Positions 23,405-37,658 of a stretch of 64,000 nt of DNA are shown piece by piece; position 1 is the stretch's first letter, and the number at the start of each line of letters is the position of its first letter. The DNA comes from Chlorops oryzae (taxonomy: Eukaryota; Arthropoda; Insecta; Diptera; Chloropidae). Under the pieces are notes generated by a model. The model saw nothing but the letters and a program-made list of their open reading frames with translations. It had not been told where the DNA came from and searched no databases. A program made the translations under genes and the position numbers. The DNA lies in NCBI GenBank assembly GCA_020466095.1, contig CM035807.1, positions 101,182,436 to 101,246,435 on the forward strand, in the 5' to 3' direction.

Positions 23405-23960
23405 ACTAATGTCGGTGAAGCCCGACTTTTATATATCCAGCGCACTGTCTTCGTCTTTCCGTGCGGAATTTACAAAAAATCTCCATTTTTGGGGGGTGGC
23501 AGTAGGCGCCATTTTAACATATGATCATATTTGGGGCCTAACCATGACACAAGAAAACAAGATAGCGCCACTTCAGTACCGCTATTTTGAAGCTCTCTCT
23601 GAGAGCCGAAAATAGAGTTTGTGACGTCACTGAGCGAGAGATTGTTGTTGTTTCCCATGCTATTCAAAAAAGTAAAAAGCCGGTTTAACATGGGAAACAA
23701 CAACAACGAATCGCGATTTTGAGTTTGTGACGTTTCCTCTCTCAAGTGGCGCTATCTTGTTTTTTTGTACCGTGGGGCTTAACATACCTGTGTTCCAAGT
23801 TTATACGTGATTGGCTCAGCCGTTTAAAAGGAGATCCGACCACAAATAGACAGACGGACGGACGGACGGACGGATAGACAGACTGTCATGTCTAAATCGA
23901 TTCAGTTTTCGATCCTGACCAAGAGTACGAACATATATTTGTCCATATCTACGGAGCTTA
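23405..23960. mobile_element. Dispersed repeat with (GGAC)n tail, DINE-1/mini-me-like
   Basis: The stretch GTGATTGGCTCAGCCGTTTA, then AAAGGAGATCCGACCACAAA, a CAGA(CGGA)n microsatellite (23849-23880), TCTAAATCGATTCAG and TCGATCCTGACCAAGAGTA is the kind of (GTCY)n-containing dispersed repeat common in fly genomes. The name rests on general knowledge of Helitron/mini-me-type repeats and was not tested. The left boundary is uncertain. The 210-bp foldback at 23554-23763 appears nested in it. Confidence 0.45.
23554..23763. mobile_element. 210-bp foldback element with a hairpin core
   Basis: A perfect 20-bp terminal inverted repeat, AAAACAAGATAGCGCCACTT, lies at 23554-23573 and, inverted, at 23744-23763. 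An inner perfect 18-bp inverted repeat (TTGTTGTTGTTTCCCATG, 23642-23659 with 23689-23706) surrounds a 29-nt loop. GAGTTTGTGACG occurs near the centre-left (23623) and again at 23720 in the same direction. No coding frame. It is embedded in the dispersed repeat whose tail follows at 23810. Confidence 0.75.
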
Positions 23961-24314
23961 GTTCTACACTGAGCGAACTTAACCAGGATTTTTTTTAAAA
24001 GGGCGCATTGTTATTCACAGTTCTTTTGATTTTCGAACAGAATGAAAATTTCAAAAGAAAAATGGTTGAGTCAACAACATTTTTGGTTGATTTGAAAGGA
24101 AATATGTTTAATTACATTTCTTTACGTTCGGTATAATTCTCATTTGCTTTATAAAATAGGACATATAAGATATTTATTCATCTTAGAACTTTTTAAGCAT
24201 TGCGAAAGCAGTCACAACAACGGAGTGACCAAATCAGATGAAGTCTATCCGATGGCTATTTTTGGGGTTATGTTCAGCAGAGGGCTCTGTGGCCATTTGA
24301 TTTGAACGTTAATT

Positions 24315-25123
24315 ATTTATTATTATTAGGATAGACTGCTTTTGAACTCTCGGTTGTAGCAGTGAGTTGAGTTACATGAGTAAACTTAGTATTTAGTTAC
24401 AATTGTATACAAACAGAAATACATTTTTCAATTGATAATTTAGTTGGTAAAGGAAGCGCGTAATCTTAAGCTATTTATTACATAAAAGGAAAGCATTCTA
24501 ATTGACTGTAGGTCGGTTCGATAGACAATCTGGAACGGATCGTCTGCATGCAGGGCGATAAGATTGGTTAGAAAGTGTTCTCGTAATGCATAGTATGTGG
24601 GGCATTCTAGTATGAAGTGCTTCAGAGTCTCATTTTCGTGCCTATTGCAGTGAGCACAGGTTACGTTTTGATCTATTTTAAAAATTTGTGATGCGTAACA
24701 AAATCTTAGCATGTGTTTTGTAGATAATCTCAATTGTGCTATGAGCTTTATATTATGAAAGTTGCTTAGGTAGAACAGGTATTTAGCCGGACTATCTTCC
24801 AGCGATCTCAAAATCTTGCAGTTCATTAGAGGTGAATTGGAGCACAGTAGTACGTCCTCGAATTTGAGGCGGCGATCGTACCGCTCGAACGCAAGTTTTT
24901 TAGAGCGTTTCCAGGTTTCAGGATCGATGGTTTCCCACATATAGTTCATATTAATTTTGCTCAACATTGAGTCGAATTGGGTCACCCAGTTGAACTTCGC
25001 CAGTGAGTCAGTGTTGCGATGGAGTGCTTTGAGTCTCAGCAGGCAAAGTCTTGGAAACCGATTTGCATCCATTTCAAGGATATTAATAATATAGTTCCAG
25101 GACATTTTGAAAACGGTAGAACG
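24315..25123 (-). mobile_element. 5'-truncated non-LTR retrotransposon nested in the MITE
   Basis: This 809-bp insert is bounded by the exact 13-bp duplication TTGAACGTTAATT (24302-24314 and 25124-25136). The two relatives of the host MITE have this site once and uninterrupted (4584-4596, inverted, and 49032-49044). Read on the minus strand, it opens inside a coding frame, carries the end of a reverse transcriptase protein and about 125 nt of 3' UTR, and ends in a short TAATAATAATAAAT tail. 5' truncation, target duplication and a TAA tail are hallmarks of non-LTR elements; TAA tails are known in the I group. The exact clade is not determined. Confidence 0.88.
24440..25105 (-). pseudogene. C-terminal part of a non-LTR retrotransposon ORF2 protein
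   Basis: The open frame gives 221 residues from its first Met and continues upstream in frame to the truncation point at 25123. Residues 150-168 form a C-x2-C-x9-H-x4-C zinc-knuckle-like motif, followed by a Cys-Pro and a Tyr-rich/Arg segment. The region before it (about 115-135, LRL/RF pattern) resembles the segment that follows the catalytic reverse transcriptase domain in insect non-LTR elements. Endonuclease and the catalytic reverse transcriptase core are absent, so it cannot act on its own. There is no internal stop or frameshift, which points to a fairly recent insertion. The Met at 25105 is probably internal to the full-length protein. Clade assignment would need alignment. Confidence 0.8.
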
Positions 25124-25420
25124 TTGAACGTTAATTAGATTTGTTTTGACATTTCTTCTTGTATAGGTATTTTAGAAAATTGTTTTTTATTTAAAAAATT
25201 ATCTTGTCATTTCATCCGTGGTTAGTTTAACAATTTTAATTTAAATCCATTTTTGAAAATTATCATTTGAATTCAACCTGAAATATGGTTGATTCAAAAG
25301 GAAAATCTTTATTTTTTCCAACAAGAAAAATTGTTAATATTAAAATATTCCTTGTTGAAGCCGTTTTGTATGTCTTTCCTTTTGATTTAATCAGATTGCT
25401 GGTTGATTTTTTTCTCTGTG

Positions 25421-27500
25421 TAACAGTTACAAGATTCTCCCAAAGCTAATATGCCTACACTGCTTACGCTGGGTATTAAAATAAGGGTTACCACCTTTCT
25501 TTTTACTAAGAAAACACCAAGCGATATGCAAGAAAGAAATTGCGTCAGTTCGGGCGGGAGGTCGTGGAAAAACGGGTTCCATCACCTTTCCACCAATGTT
25601 CCACGGCATTCTAATTAAGACCGCAAATGAAGTACTGACTTAGAGAAATATCCTTCTATAAATAGATCAATTACGAGTTAAAAAGGAAAATCAATGGAAG
25701 AAAAAACATCCAAAGTCCTCAATGAAAATTAATTTTTTCTCTCTCTCTATTTCTCGATTTCGATGAAGCTCGCTCGATTTCAACACGAACGAACGAGAAA
25801 AACGGCAAAACGAGCTTGCGTGCCAAACAGCACATCATCACAACACATCGCACCGCATCGCATCGGATTGCTTTGGCAGTGTTGTTTGTGGCAGGGTGAT
25901 TGAATGGCTGGGCTGGCTGCTTCAATTCCAGGCTAAACAAAGCGCCAGCCAGCCATCGCAAAGGCCGGCCCGACCGACCGACATACGGTTAAGTGTGCTT
26001 GTGCACTTTGCCTCGTCAAGGTACACCCTCAATGCAATTCAAAACAAAATGATAACTCTTCTGTATACTGTGCGGAATTTGGGGGAAGGGGCGTCGTAAA
26101 AGGCTATGGCTGACAGTGAGAGGAGAAAAAAGGACAGCTTTTGTTGACAAACGAGCAAAGAACGATTGATAGGAAAGTATGATTCCTGGCAATTGTGGTT
26201 GTTCAGAGCTTAGCACAGTTTAGAGTGCAATTATGATGGCTTGTGTGCAAACAATGCGGTCGGTCGGTCGGTCGGTCGGTTAGCCTGTCGGGTGGCCGAT
26301 GCAGACTGCAACGAAACTTGCTACAGATTCTAATATTCACTTTTATGTTTTAAAGTCAGCTTAAAATTTGATTGAGAAATTCTGAAGTAGCGTCTTTGGC
26401 TTTTACCAATGAATATTACTCCACTCCACTCCATTCCAGGCCAGTCGACTCCACTCCAGGCCAGTCGACTCCTCGTATTTCTTCTCCACTTCATCATGTT
26501 ATGGAGTTATGAATTTCGCTTTTCCGGTTCATGGAAAGAAGTTAAATATACAAAATGGAATTTCGTTCCTATTTTTCACTTGCATAACGTCGTCTGCTGT
26601 CGACCTGGCCTGACTTGGCTTTACTTGGCTTGGTTCGACGACGTAGCGTGGTTTTGCTTTGTTTGTCTTTGACTTTGGGCTTTGCTTGGGTTTTTTTCTT
26701 TTCTTTTTTTGTCTATTCATGAATGGGTGGGGGACAACACAGAACTTTTTTTTCCATTAGAAAAGCAGCGTGCAAGTGTCTGTTTTACTGCATGTCGGTG
26801 CTGACAACCAGAGCCTGCAACAATGGCGATTATTATGATACTGATGATGATGATGACGATGTTTATGCGACTTCAAGTATGGACTATATTTCCTCTTTTT
26901 TCTCATTGTTTGTTGTTGTGTTTATTTTATTTTGTGCAATTTACGGACCAATGGCTCACAGTCCACGCAACAAACTTATTCAAGCCTCAGTGAACAACCC
27001 AACGAGGGTATTTCATTCTGTTTAGAAGAGAGGATATAAGGGCGTATCCGACGTTAAACAGTTATTGAGTCAGTCAGTTAGTGACTTAGTCTAAAAGTCC
27101 GTTTAAAATTTCCGTTCGAATGATTTCAGCATTAGATTAGATGGGTGGCGTTAGGTAACAATTGTTTTTTTTTTTTTTTTATTCATTCCCCTCATAACGA
27201 CTTGTAGGAGAATCAATTTTATTTTGCAAATAAATGAAAACAAAGACAAACAATTAGAAGAAATCCAGCCAAAGAAAACAGACAAAAAAAAAAAAAAAAA
27301 CATTAACACACACCCAAAGATTGCGAGCCATAATAATAAAGCCTCGAATCGATTATGTCTTGAGCGTAAATTCAAGCGAAACTTAAGTCAAATCAAAAAC
27401 GAAACGAAGCGAAAAATAAGAGGAAAACGAGAAATAACAAATAATAATAAAAAAAAATATTTAAACACAAGAAAAAGCAAATAATATTAAAATTAAAAAC
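25421..27500. other. Unassigned sequence with small tandem repeats
   Basis: Holds a (GGTC)n run (26257-26281), a two-unit repeat CCACTCCAGGCCAGTCGACT with a variant first unit (about 26420-26474), a GATGATGATGACGATG run (26843-26862), a T-run (27165-27180) and an A-run (27285-27300). No exon or RNA gene was recognised. Confidence 0.5.
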
Positions 27501-27894
27501 AACAATTAAGGGTGTTATTGTCAGGCACGACACACAGACACGACAGATAACACGTGACAACAGATAACAGGTTAGATTAGACAACGTTAAGAGTAGCATG
27601 GGCTGACAGCCATTAAGACAGGACAACAACGGGACATCAACAGAAGACAGACATGCAGAAGACAGCAGAAAAATCAGACTGAGCGGGATGACAGAGACAG
27701 CAAGACAACAACAGACAGACAGAAAAAGAACTGACAAGACAACATCTGTACAGACCTAGACAGGGAGTTAACCCAGAAGAAACTATCAGACAATTCAGTA
27801 AGATATGACATCTTAACCAATAAATTCAGAGATTCATGATAATAAGACGAAAAGCCTGACAGCAGACAAATTTTGAAGTATTTCAACAGACCCT
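27501..27894. repeat. Degenerate CAGA-rich lead-in
   Basis: ACAGA, GACAAC and CAGAT words rise steadily in density toward the (CAGA)n array, as in a decayed edge of that array. Confidence 0.6.
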
Positions 27895-29412
<1,518 letters not shown>

Positions 29413-31789
29413 ATGGTTGAATCGAATCTCCTTGGAAGTCTGATCATTTCAATACACCTTTTTTAAGCTCTATCTCGAACGGGTGTTACACACAACCACA
29501 CAAACGCAATATACCCTCGACACAGAGTGTATGTCGGGTATAAAAACGAAGGAACAGAAAGATCAAAAATAAAAACGAAAAAAAATCACGCTCATTGTAA
29601 AGCAATAAATTGAAAATTCGTGCATAAACCTGAACCCGTTGAAGCCGAGAGCTTTGGATCGAGTGTGCGGCGGCTTGGTCGGGCCAGTTTGATGAGATGC
29701 GCAAGTATCTGGCAGATACACGAAAAATCTCGGCATCATCGCGTACAAGCGAATGAGTAACTGCGGCATTTTGCAGTGATGAAAGGACATAATACGGTTT
29801 GGCAGCAGCGGCGGCGGCGGCGGGTCTTTTCATTTGCATTCGCTCAGACTCTTTTCTTTTCCCTTTTTTTTGTTGCTGCCTTCATTTTTTCTTCTTCTTC
29901 CATTTTACTTTGAACAACGGTAAATGCTCTTCAAGTGGCCAAAGATGAGCGCGCATTGATTGTGGAGAAGGCGAGACGCCATGGGGCATGGGGACGACGA
30001 ACGGTCGGGGGCATCTGAAGTGAAGCGACCCGAGGAGACTGCGAATGAACAAAATTCAAATGTGATTCACGTCACGTGCAGCGTTCGTTCCACTGCTTCG
30101 AGCTAAATCATCTGTTGAAGCGAAGGATACGAAATTGGGAGTCTTGCCATTCACTTCTTGCGTTCTTGCCACAGTTAAGAGTCTCTCCGATAGGACGGGT
30201 TTTTTTTTTATTATTTTATGCTTATGGTGAACACAACTTCGCCAACGAAAAGGATCATTATTATATCCTTTTATCTTCAAGTGCGAGAATGTCATTATTA
30301 TGATTTCATGTGTACTGTGTGCTCTCTAAAATTCACGTACCGCTTGACTAATTCAATAATTCCCCGTTCCGTGAATAAAGCGAATATTGTTCGCTGACAA
30401 GTGCCGATGATAACGATGATGACAAACTGGAAGGCATGTACGATTTTGGCACATTCCATCGAGTATGTCGTCGTCTACTCAGTGCCTCTCATACTAATGC
30501 TCGCGAGATACAACACGCAGCAGATGTTGATAATGATGTTGTCGTTGGGTCGATGGTGAACAAAAAATATTTAAAACAATTTTTTTTTTTTTTTATTTAA
30601 AAGAAATAAGAAAATAATAATAATAAAACATGAAAAAGATAAATGAGAAATTTCTCCGGGAGAAGAAAGCAAAGGCATATGGAGAAAGTTGGATTTTATT
30701 GGAATGAAATAATCAAAAGTGAATGATTTCTTGATAATTTTAAGAATTATTGACTGTTACCTTGAGAAATGAGTATCTACTTTCAATCTAAATACATAAG
30801 CCTCATGAGCTTCGTCTTCAGTTATCCTGGACTCACAGTCGAGTAACACAACTCTCATGAGCTTTATATACTTAAATGTCATATTTTTGGTTTTAGACGC
30901 ACAGAAAATAGCAAAAAGAAAAATAGACAATAGAAAAAATAACACTCCTGCAATATTAAAATGCCTTCAATTTCGAAAAATATTGCCAGAGCCATGACAT
31001 CGTTTACAGTAGGTACCTACATGAAATCATGGCGATATACATAAAGCACCCACTTTAATATATAATTCTTTACATACTTGTGTGTGCATTAGAAAGCCGA
31101 CTCTGGGGAATTAAAATTTTTCATTTTAAAATTTTTCCCCTAACATCCACACAAGATTGCTGCGTTAGCCTACTTTACTTTATCATCGGCAATCGTTTCT
31201 TCTTCGCCTTTGCTCCGCTTCAACGTCTTCCTTACATTCCCCCACCATGCAGTCTCAATGTCTGAATTTGGCCAGAAACATAATTCGTTATTCATTTTCC
31301 AATGATGTACATACATACATACATACGCTGGCAGCAATAACAACAGTAACAATGATTTTGATTGTCATGCCGAAGAACCGAACTCGAGACAAATATGGAT
31401 TTTCTAAATGTCGACAATATTGACTCTCTGGGGCATTTATATGTTTACTTTTCATGTTTTTTTTTTTTCTGGAATATGTCGCACATTCTCGAGAGGGCAC
31501 AAAATGTTTGCGGAGAACTTAAAACATTTGAGTCGCATTCAAAGTACAGAATTTCAAACTTTTCGGGTGATCCTTTTGTGATGAGTATAAAAGTTTAATT
31601 TTTGAGAGTTTAAAGGATTGCACGAGGGGCGTGCATTGAAAAATATTTAGAACTGTCGGACAATGACACCATCATTGAGATAAAAAATATTTTACATGAA
31701 AAAATATCGATAAGAGCATTAATTTGGATCAGAATTTTTGGTCAGGCATTGAGACATTAAACCTATTATGGAAGGCATGTGGCATGTGA
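29413..31789. other. Unassigned noncoding sequence
   Basis: Contains a (GGC)n run (29808-29823), T-runs and CATACATA microsatellites (31308-31326). Open frames are short, without known domains. No tRNA or repeat pair found. Confidence 0.45.
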
Positions 31790-32540
31790 ATTTTAAAAAA
31801 AACTTTTATATCTATTTATAAGTATAATATTTTGATTTTTATATGTATTATTTTTTATATTTTTATTTTTTATTATTATTTTTATATAATTTTTATTTTA
31901 TATTATTAATTTTATTTTTTTATTTAATTTTTATATTTTATTATTTATATTTTTATTTTATTATTTTTTAATTATTTTATTTATTATTTTTATTTTTATT
32001 ATTTTTTATTTTTTATTATTTTTTTATTTTTATTATTTTTTATTTTTATTATAACTTAATTTATTTTTATTTATTTTTTTAATTTTTTTAAATTTTTAAT
32101 TTATTTTTTTAATTTTTTATTTTATTATTTTTTTTTATTTTTATTTTATTATTTTTTTTTTATTTTTTATTTTTATTTTATTATTTTTTTTATTTTTTTT
32201 ATTTTTATTTAATTTTATTTTATTAATTTTGTTTTTTTATTTTTATTTTTATAATTTTTTTTATTTAAATTTTTTTTTTTTATTTTTATTTTTAATTTTT
32301 TTATTTTTATTTTTATAATTTTTTTTTTTTTATTTTTATTTTAATTATTAATTTTTATTTTATTATTAAATTTTATTTTTTATTTTTTTTTTTTTATTAA
32401 TTTTTTTTTTTTTTTTTTATTTTTTTATTTTTTTTTTTATTTATTAATTTTTATTTTTTTATATTTTATTTTTATTATTTTATTTTTGTTATTAATTTTT
32501 ATTTTTGTTATTAATTTTTTCTTTTATTATTTTTGGTTTT
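31790..32540. repeat. A/T-only low-complexity region
   Basis: About 750 bp of TTTATTTTTATTATTTTT-like sequence with almost no G or C and no stable period. Confidence 0.9.
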
Positions 32541-33609
32541 TTACTTTGAGAACTTTTCAATCATGCCAGATGCAATGAAAAATAATTTGACCAAGCCTGA
32601 GAACTTATCTGGTGGGCATTTATGTATCTGTGATTCCCATGAATTGGGAATGAATTCTGTCGAATTTCAACAGAATAGCTCCAAAAGTGTGATCTCCACA
32701 AATCGTTTGTTGAATTCAAAATCGAAATCATCGAAATACATATGTATGTATATCTAAATTTATGGCATACATTTTCGCAGTTCGTTGATCCCTTTTTTCC
32801 GCTCACGATTTAACCCACCGCTTGTTAAAAAGTTCTAATGTTAATAAAATATTCACCAGTACTCAACAAACATAAACGAATCTGTCGAAAAATACAAATT
32901 ACCCCTCCTCTTCTGCCAACCATTACAGACGACAACTTTTCACATATGTGCTCCCATAGATAAATATTATCCGAAATTGTATTTCGGGAAATCGAATAAA
33001 CCCTGTGAAAGGTCATGGAAGAATTAATGTGCATGCGCGTTTTTAGGAATTCTTGAAATATGTAGAAACGAAAACGAAACCGAAAAGAAAACCGATGTTG
33101 GCACGCAAACACAAGTCCTAACTGTCTCGATGGGATTTTCATTTTAAGAAACAATCATGGTACTATAAAATTTCCAGCGCTGTCAATATCGAGGGCATTT
33201 AGTAATTGAATATCTGAAAATATTTTTTAATTTTTTTTTTACTCAAGCTGTGGAAGCGGAAAAGCCCTTCAGCTAATTGACGTCAACAATTTCGAGTAAA
33301 ACTCAACGATGAGTGATTGGAAAAATCGATCATGAGTAATCATCAAAAATCGTGATCGCTGCGTCGTGTTCACGTTATAAGAAATGTACAAAACAATAAA
33401 TAAAAGATCTATAAACATAAAAGCACAAACCAAGAATCGGTTCAAAATCGGATCGGCTATTGTGAGCTGACATCATTCTCAAGAAATTAAAACATTCGCA
33501 AACAAAATCGGAATTCCTTCACTTACGTCAGAATCATTTACAGAGAGCTAGCCATAAATATGGGGGGAAAACGATTCAATGAAGTTTAAGGGAATATGGT
33601 TTCTTTAAG
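32541..33609. other. Unassigned noncoding sequence
   Basis: Mixed sequence with a CATATGTATGTATA microsatellite piece (32738-32752). No supported gene. Confidence 0.45.
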
Positions 33610-35390
33610 AAAATAAATTAAATAAATAATTATAGTTAAGTAAATAATTATAATAAAATAAATAATTATAATAAAATAAATAATTATAATTAAATAAATA
33701 ATTATAATTAAATAAATAATTACAATTAAATAAATAATTACAATTAAATAAATAATTACAATTAAATAAATAATTACAATTAAATAAATAATTACAATTA
33801 AATAAAGAATTACAATTAAATAAATAATTACAATTAAATAAATAATTAAAATTAAATAAATAATTATAATTAAATAAATAATTATAATTAAATAAATAAT
33901 TAATTAAATAAATAATTACAATTAAATAAATAATTACAATTAAATAAATAATTAAAATTAAATAAATAATTACAATTAAATAAATAATAATTAAACAAAT
34001 AATTATAATTAAATAAATAATAATTAAATAAATAATTACAATTAAATAAATAATTACAATTAAATAAATAATTACAATTAAATAAATAATTACAATTAAA
34101 TAAATAATAATTAAATAAATAACTATAATTAAATAAATAATTATAATTAAATAAATAATTATAATTAAATAAATAATTATAATTAAATAAATAATTATAA
34201 TTAAATAAATAATTATAATTAAATAAATAATTATAATTAAATAAATAATTATAATTAAATAAATTATAACTAAATAAATAATTATAATTAAATAAATAAT
34301 TATAATTAAATAAATAATTATAATTAAATAAATAATTAATTAATTAATAATTATAATTACATAAATAATTATAATTAAATAAATATTCATAATTAAAAAA
34401 ATATAATTAAATAAATAATTATAATTAAATAAATATAATTAAATAAATAATTAAATAAATAATTAAATAAATAATTATAATTAAATAAATAATTACAATT
34501 AAATAAATAATTACAATTAAATAAATAATTAAAATTAAATAAATTATAATTAAACAAATAATTATAATTAAATAAATAATAATAAAATAAATAATTACAA
34601 TTAAATAAATAATTACAATTAAATAAATAATTACAATTAAATAAATAATTACAATTAAATAAATAATAATTAAATAAATAACTATAATTAAATAAATAAT
34701 TATAATTAAATAAATAATTAATTAAATAAATAATTACAATTAAATAAATAATTACAATTAAATAAATAATTAAAATTAAATAAATAATTACAATTAAATA
34801 AATAATAATTAAACAAATAATTATAATTAAATAAATAATAATTAAATAAATAATTACAATTAAATAAATAATTACAATTAAATAAATAATTACAATTAAA
34901 TAAATAATTACAATTAAATAAATAATAATTAAATAAATAACAATAATTAAATAAATAATTATAATTAAATAAATAATTATAATTAAATAAATAATTATAA
35001 TTAAATAAATAATTATAATTAAATAAATAATTATAATTAAATAAATAATTATAATTAAATAAATTATAACTAAATAAATAATTATAATTAAATAAATAAT
35101 TATAATTAAATAAATAATTATAATTAAATAAATAATTAATTAATTAATAATTATAATTACATAAATAATTATAATTAAATAAATATTCATAATTAAAAAA
35201 ATTTAATTAAATAAATAATTATAATTAAATAAATATAATTAAATAAATAATTAAATAAATAATTAAATAAATAATTATAATTAAATAAATAATTAAATAA
35301 ATAATTATAATTAAATAAATAATTATAAATAAATAAATAATTATAAATAAATAAATAATTTAATTAAATAAATAATTATAATTAAATAAT
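33610..35390. repeat. 18-bp AT satellite with ~0.8-kb higher-order repeat
   Basis: Tandem units of AATTATAATTAAATAAAT and variants (AATTACAATTAAATAAAT, AATTAAAATTAAATAAAT) run for about 1.78 kb. Rare variants recur in the same order: an AAACAAAT unit at 33993 and 34811 (818 bp apart) and an AAATATTCATAATTAAAA unit at 34381 and 35181 (800 bp apart). This indicates duplication of a block of about 0.8 kb or an assembly duplication. Confidence 0.92.
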
Positions 35391-36661
35391 TTTTCCAAAA
35401 AATTTTTTTCAATTAACACATCTCGAACACATGAAATCGAACTGATACTGATATTGAAGTTAAAGAATTTGAAAAAGGAGAGAGAGAAAAACTGAAAAAT
35501 GAGAAAAATGTTGCAATAGTCAGGTCCGGTCAAGTCGTCATAAACCACTGACCAAAGCGAAATGCCTTTTCTTCAACCAAGTCATAAGTCATTGGTCGCA
35601 CCAAAATAAGTTTCTTCTGTCACTTCTAATCGTGTTTGTTTCTGTTGTTTTTGACACCGACGCGAAAAGACGCCACAACTGAATGTAAGTAAATTTCAAG
35701 TGAAAATAAAAATGAAGCCCAAAAAAAAAAGAAATCAAGAAAAATATTCACTAAGAAAAATGACACTATCAATTGTAAATGAAAGGAAAAAGCTCTTTAT
35801 TTTTTTTTTTCACCGCTTTCTTTCGTTCATTCTCCGTCTTGATATGAAAAACAAAAACAAGAATTTATGTGTATTGTATATGCAAACTTGACAGGAAAAT
35901 TAATGCATGAACGACCCAATCCAAAAGGGCGGACATTCCTAGAGTTATGGAACAGCATGTTGACATGCAAACCGAGTACAGACTGTTGCTCTCACTACCT
36001 CGCCTCGTTACGGTTCGATTCGACTGACTTCGTTGTTTTTTATTTATTTATTTTATTTCTTTTTTTGTTTTGCTCACAATGTGACATCTTTAGAGACTCG
36101 ATTGTCAGACTCTTTCTTTTTCTCATTCTCTCCCTGTTACCCTCTCTGTACGTCACACTTTTCTCCCGTTCAGTCAGTTTCTCTCCCACACTCTCTCTCT
36201 CTCTTCTCACTCTGTCTTGCCATATGAATGCCTGCCTTGACGTAAAACACGTACGCACATGCGACTTCGAGGCACTTGTCAGACAGTCAGTCTCACTAAG
36301 TAGCTTTGCTACCTTGACGTTGGGTATGAATTAAGGCATGACTTACAAATTGCATTATGAAAACTATATGAAAACTAAAAGCCAACAAAAAAAAAGAAAT
36401 TTTAAATAAATTAAAAATGGAACTTGCATGCATGGAATACACATCTGAGGTGCGGTTCTTTGCTATGTATTATTGCTACATATACTTTCGGTCTAAATTG
36501 AAATTCAGTCTTGATTCATTACAATGATCAATTTTTTTTCGAATAATTAATTACATTTAGAAGAATCTGGAATAAGAAAAATTTAAGTAAAATTGAAAAT
36601 AATTACAATTGCTTTGAAAGCTTTTTCGTAACTTATCAACCTTTAGATGTGGAATATACTC
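35391..36661. other. Unassigned noncoding sequence
   Basis: Includes a CTCTCTCT run (36180-36210). A 155-codon frame (35867-36334) rests on pyrimidine-rich sequence and lacks known domains, so it is not called. Confidence 0.45.
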
Positions 36662-36739
36662 AATAATATTTCACGTGAACTTTTGCGTCACTTTCAATAC
36701 AAAATTCAATTCACGTACACTTTCACGTGAACTATTATT
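36662..36739. promoter_or_regulatory. 78-bp inverted repeat with paired CACGTG boxes
   Basis: Arms AATAATATTTCACGTGAA (36662-36679) and TTCACGTGAACTATTATT (36722-36739) match in 17 of 18 positions when inverted. Each contains the palindromic E-box CACGTG, and a third CACGTA lies between (36712-36717). It could be a tiny transposon or a bHLH-binding cluster. Regulatory function is only a possibility. Confidence 0.35.
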
Positions 36740-37127
36740 CAGAACAGGGGTGATAGGCTTTCTCATAGGGCATGGCATAGTTATTTTAACATTTGAACTG
36801 TATTGATGGCCCACAAAGAAGCGCAACTCGTTAACTCCTCCTGGGGCATAGGGCCGTTCCTAGCCGCATCTAACCTGGTAAAACCGATGCTGGAGATGTG
36901 AATTGTTTTTTGCTTCCATATTCACCTTGGACAAAGAAGCTCATAGAGACGGGAAAACTTTCGTTGGTTGAATGGAAAATTCCCAAGAATTGACCGAGTA
37001 GATTTGATGGATTTCCCCTGAACCAGAAAAGTAGGTGCACTTAGCTTTAGTATAATAAAATATAAGAACGATAAAATGTGGTTCTTGAAAGACCGTATTT
37101 CGTTTCGCAATAAGAAAAAATAATTCA
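36740..37127. other. Unassigned noncoding sequence
   Basis: Ordinary sequence before an A-rich array. Nothing recognised. Confidence 0.4.
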
Positions 37128-37650
37128 ATAAAAATAAAAAAGATAAAAGAAATAAAAATAAAAATAAAAGAAATAAATATAAAAACAAAAGAAATAAATA
37201 TAAAAATAAAAGAAATAAAAACAAAAGAAATAAAAATAAAAGATAATAATAAATAAAAGAAATAAAAATAAAAGAAATAAAAATAAAAGAAATAAAAAAT
37301 AAAATAGAAATAAAAAATAAAAAAGAAATAAAAATAAAAAATTAAATAAAAAGAATAAAAAAAAAGAAAATAAATAAAAGAAATAAAAATAAAAGAAATA
37401 AAAATAAAAGAAATAAAAATAAAAGAAATAAAAATAAAAGTAAAAATAAAATAAATAAAATAAAATAAATAAAATAAAAAAAATAAAAAAAAGAAATAAA
37501 AATAAAAGAAATAAAAATAAAAGAAATAAAAAAAAATAAAATAAAAATAAAAGAAATAAAAATAAAAGAAATAAAAATAAAATAAATAAAAATAAAGAAT
37601 ATAAAAATAAAAAGAAATAAAAATACAATATAGAAATAAGAAATAAAATG
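37128..37650. repeat. AAATAAAAGAAATAAAAAT tandem array
   Basis: About 520 bp of 12-bp-like units (AAATAAAAATAAAAG, AAATAAAAG) in near-regular tandem. Poly-Phe/Leu frames on the minus strand are repeat by-products. Confidence 0.92.
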
Positions 37651-37658
37651 AAATGAAC

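Larger units (their letters stand above)
23967..25420 (-). mobile_element. TA-flanked MITE, three-copy family, copy 2, split by a retrotransposon
   Basis: The plus strand begins CACTGAGCGAACTTAACCAG and ends TTTTTTTCTCTGTG. TA flanks both ends (23965-23966, 25421-25422). Without the insertion (24315-25123 plus one 13-bp duplication) it is about 632 bp, close to its relatives at 4341-4882 and 48736-49320. It has the shared core GGGTTATGTTCAGCAGAGGG. The insertion shows that this copy was in place before the retrotransposon arrived. Confidence 0.85.
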
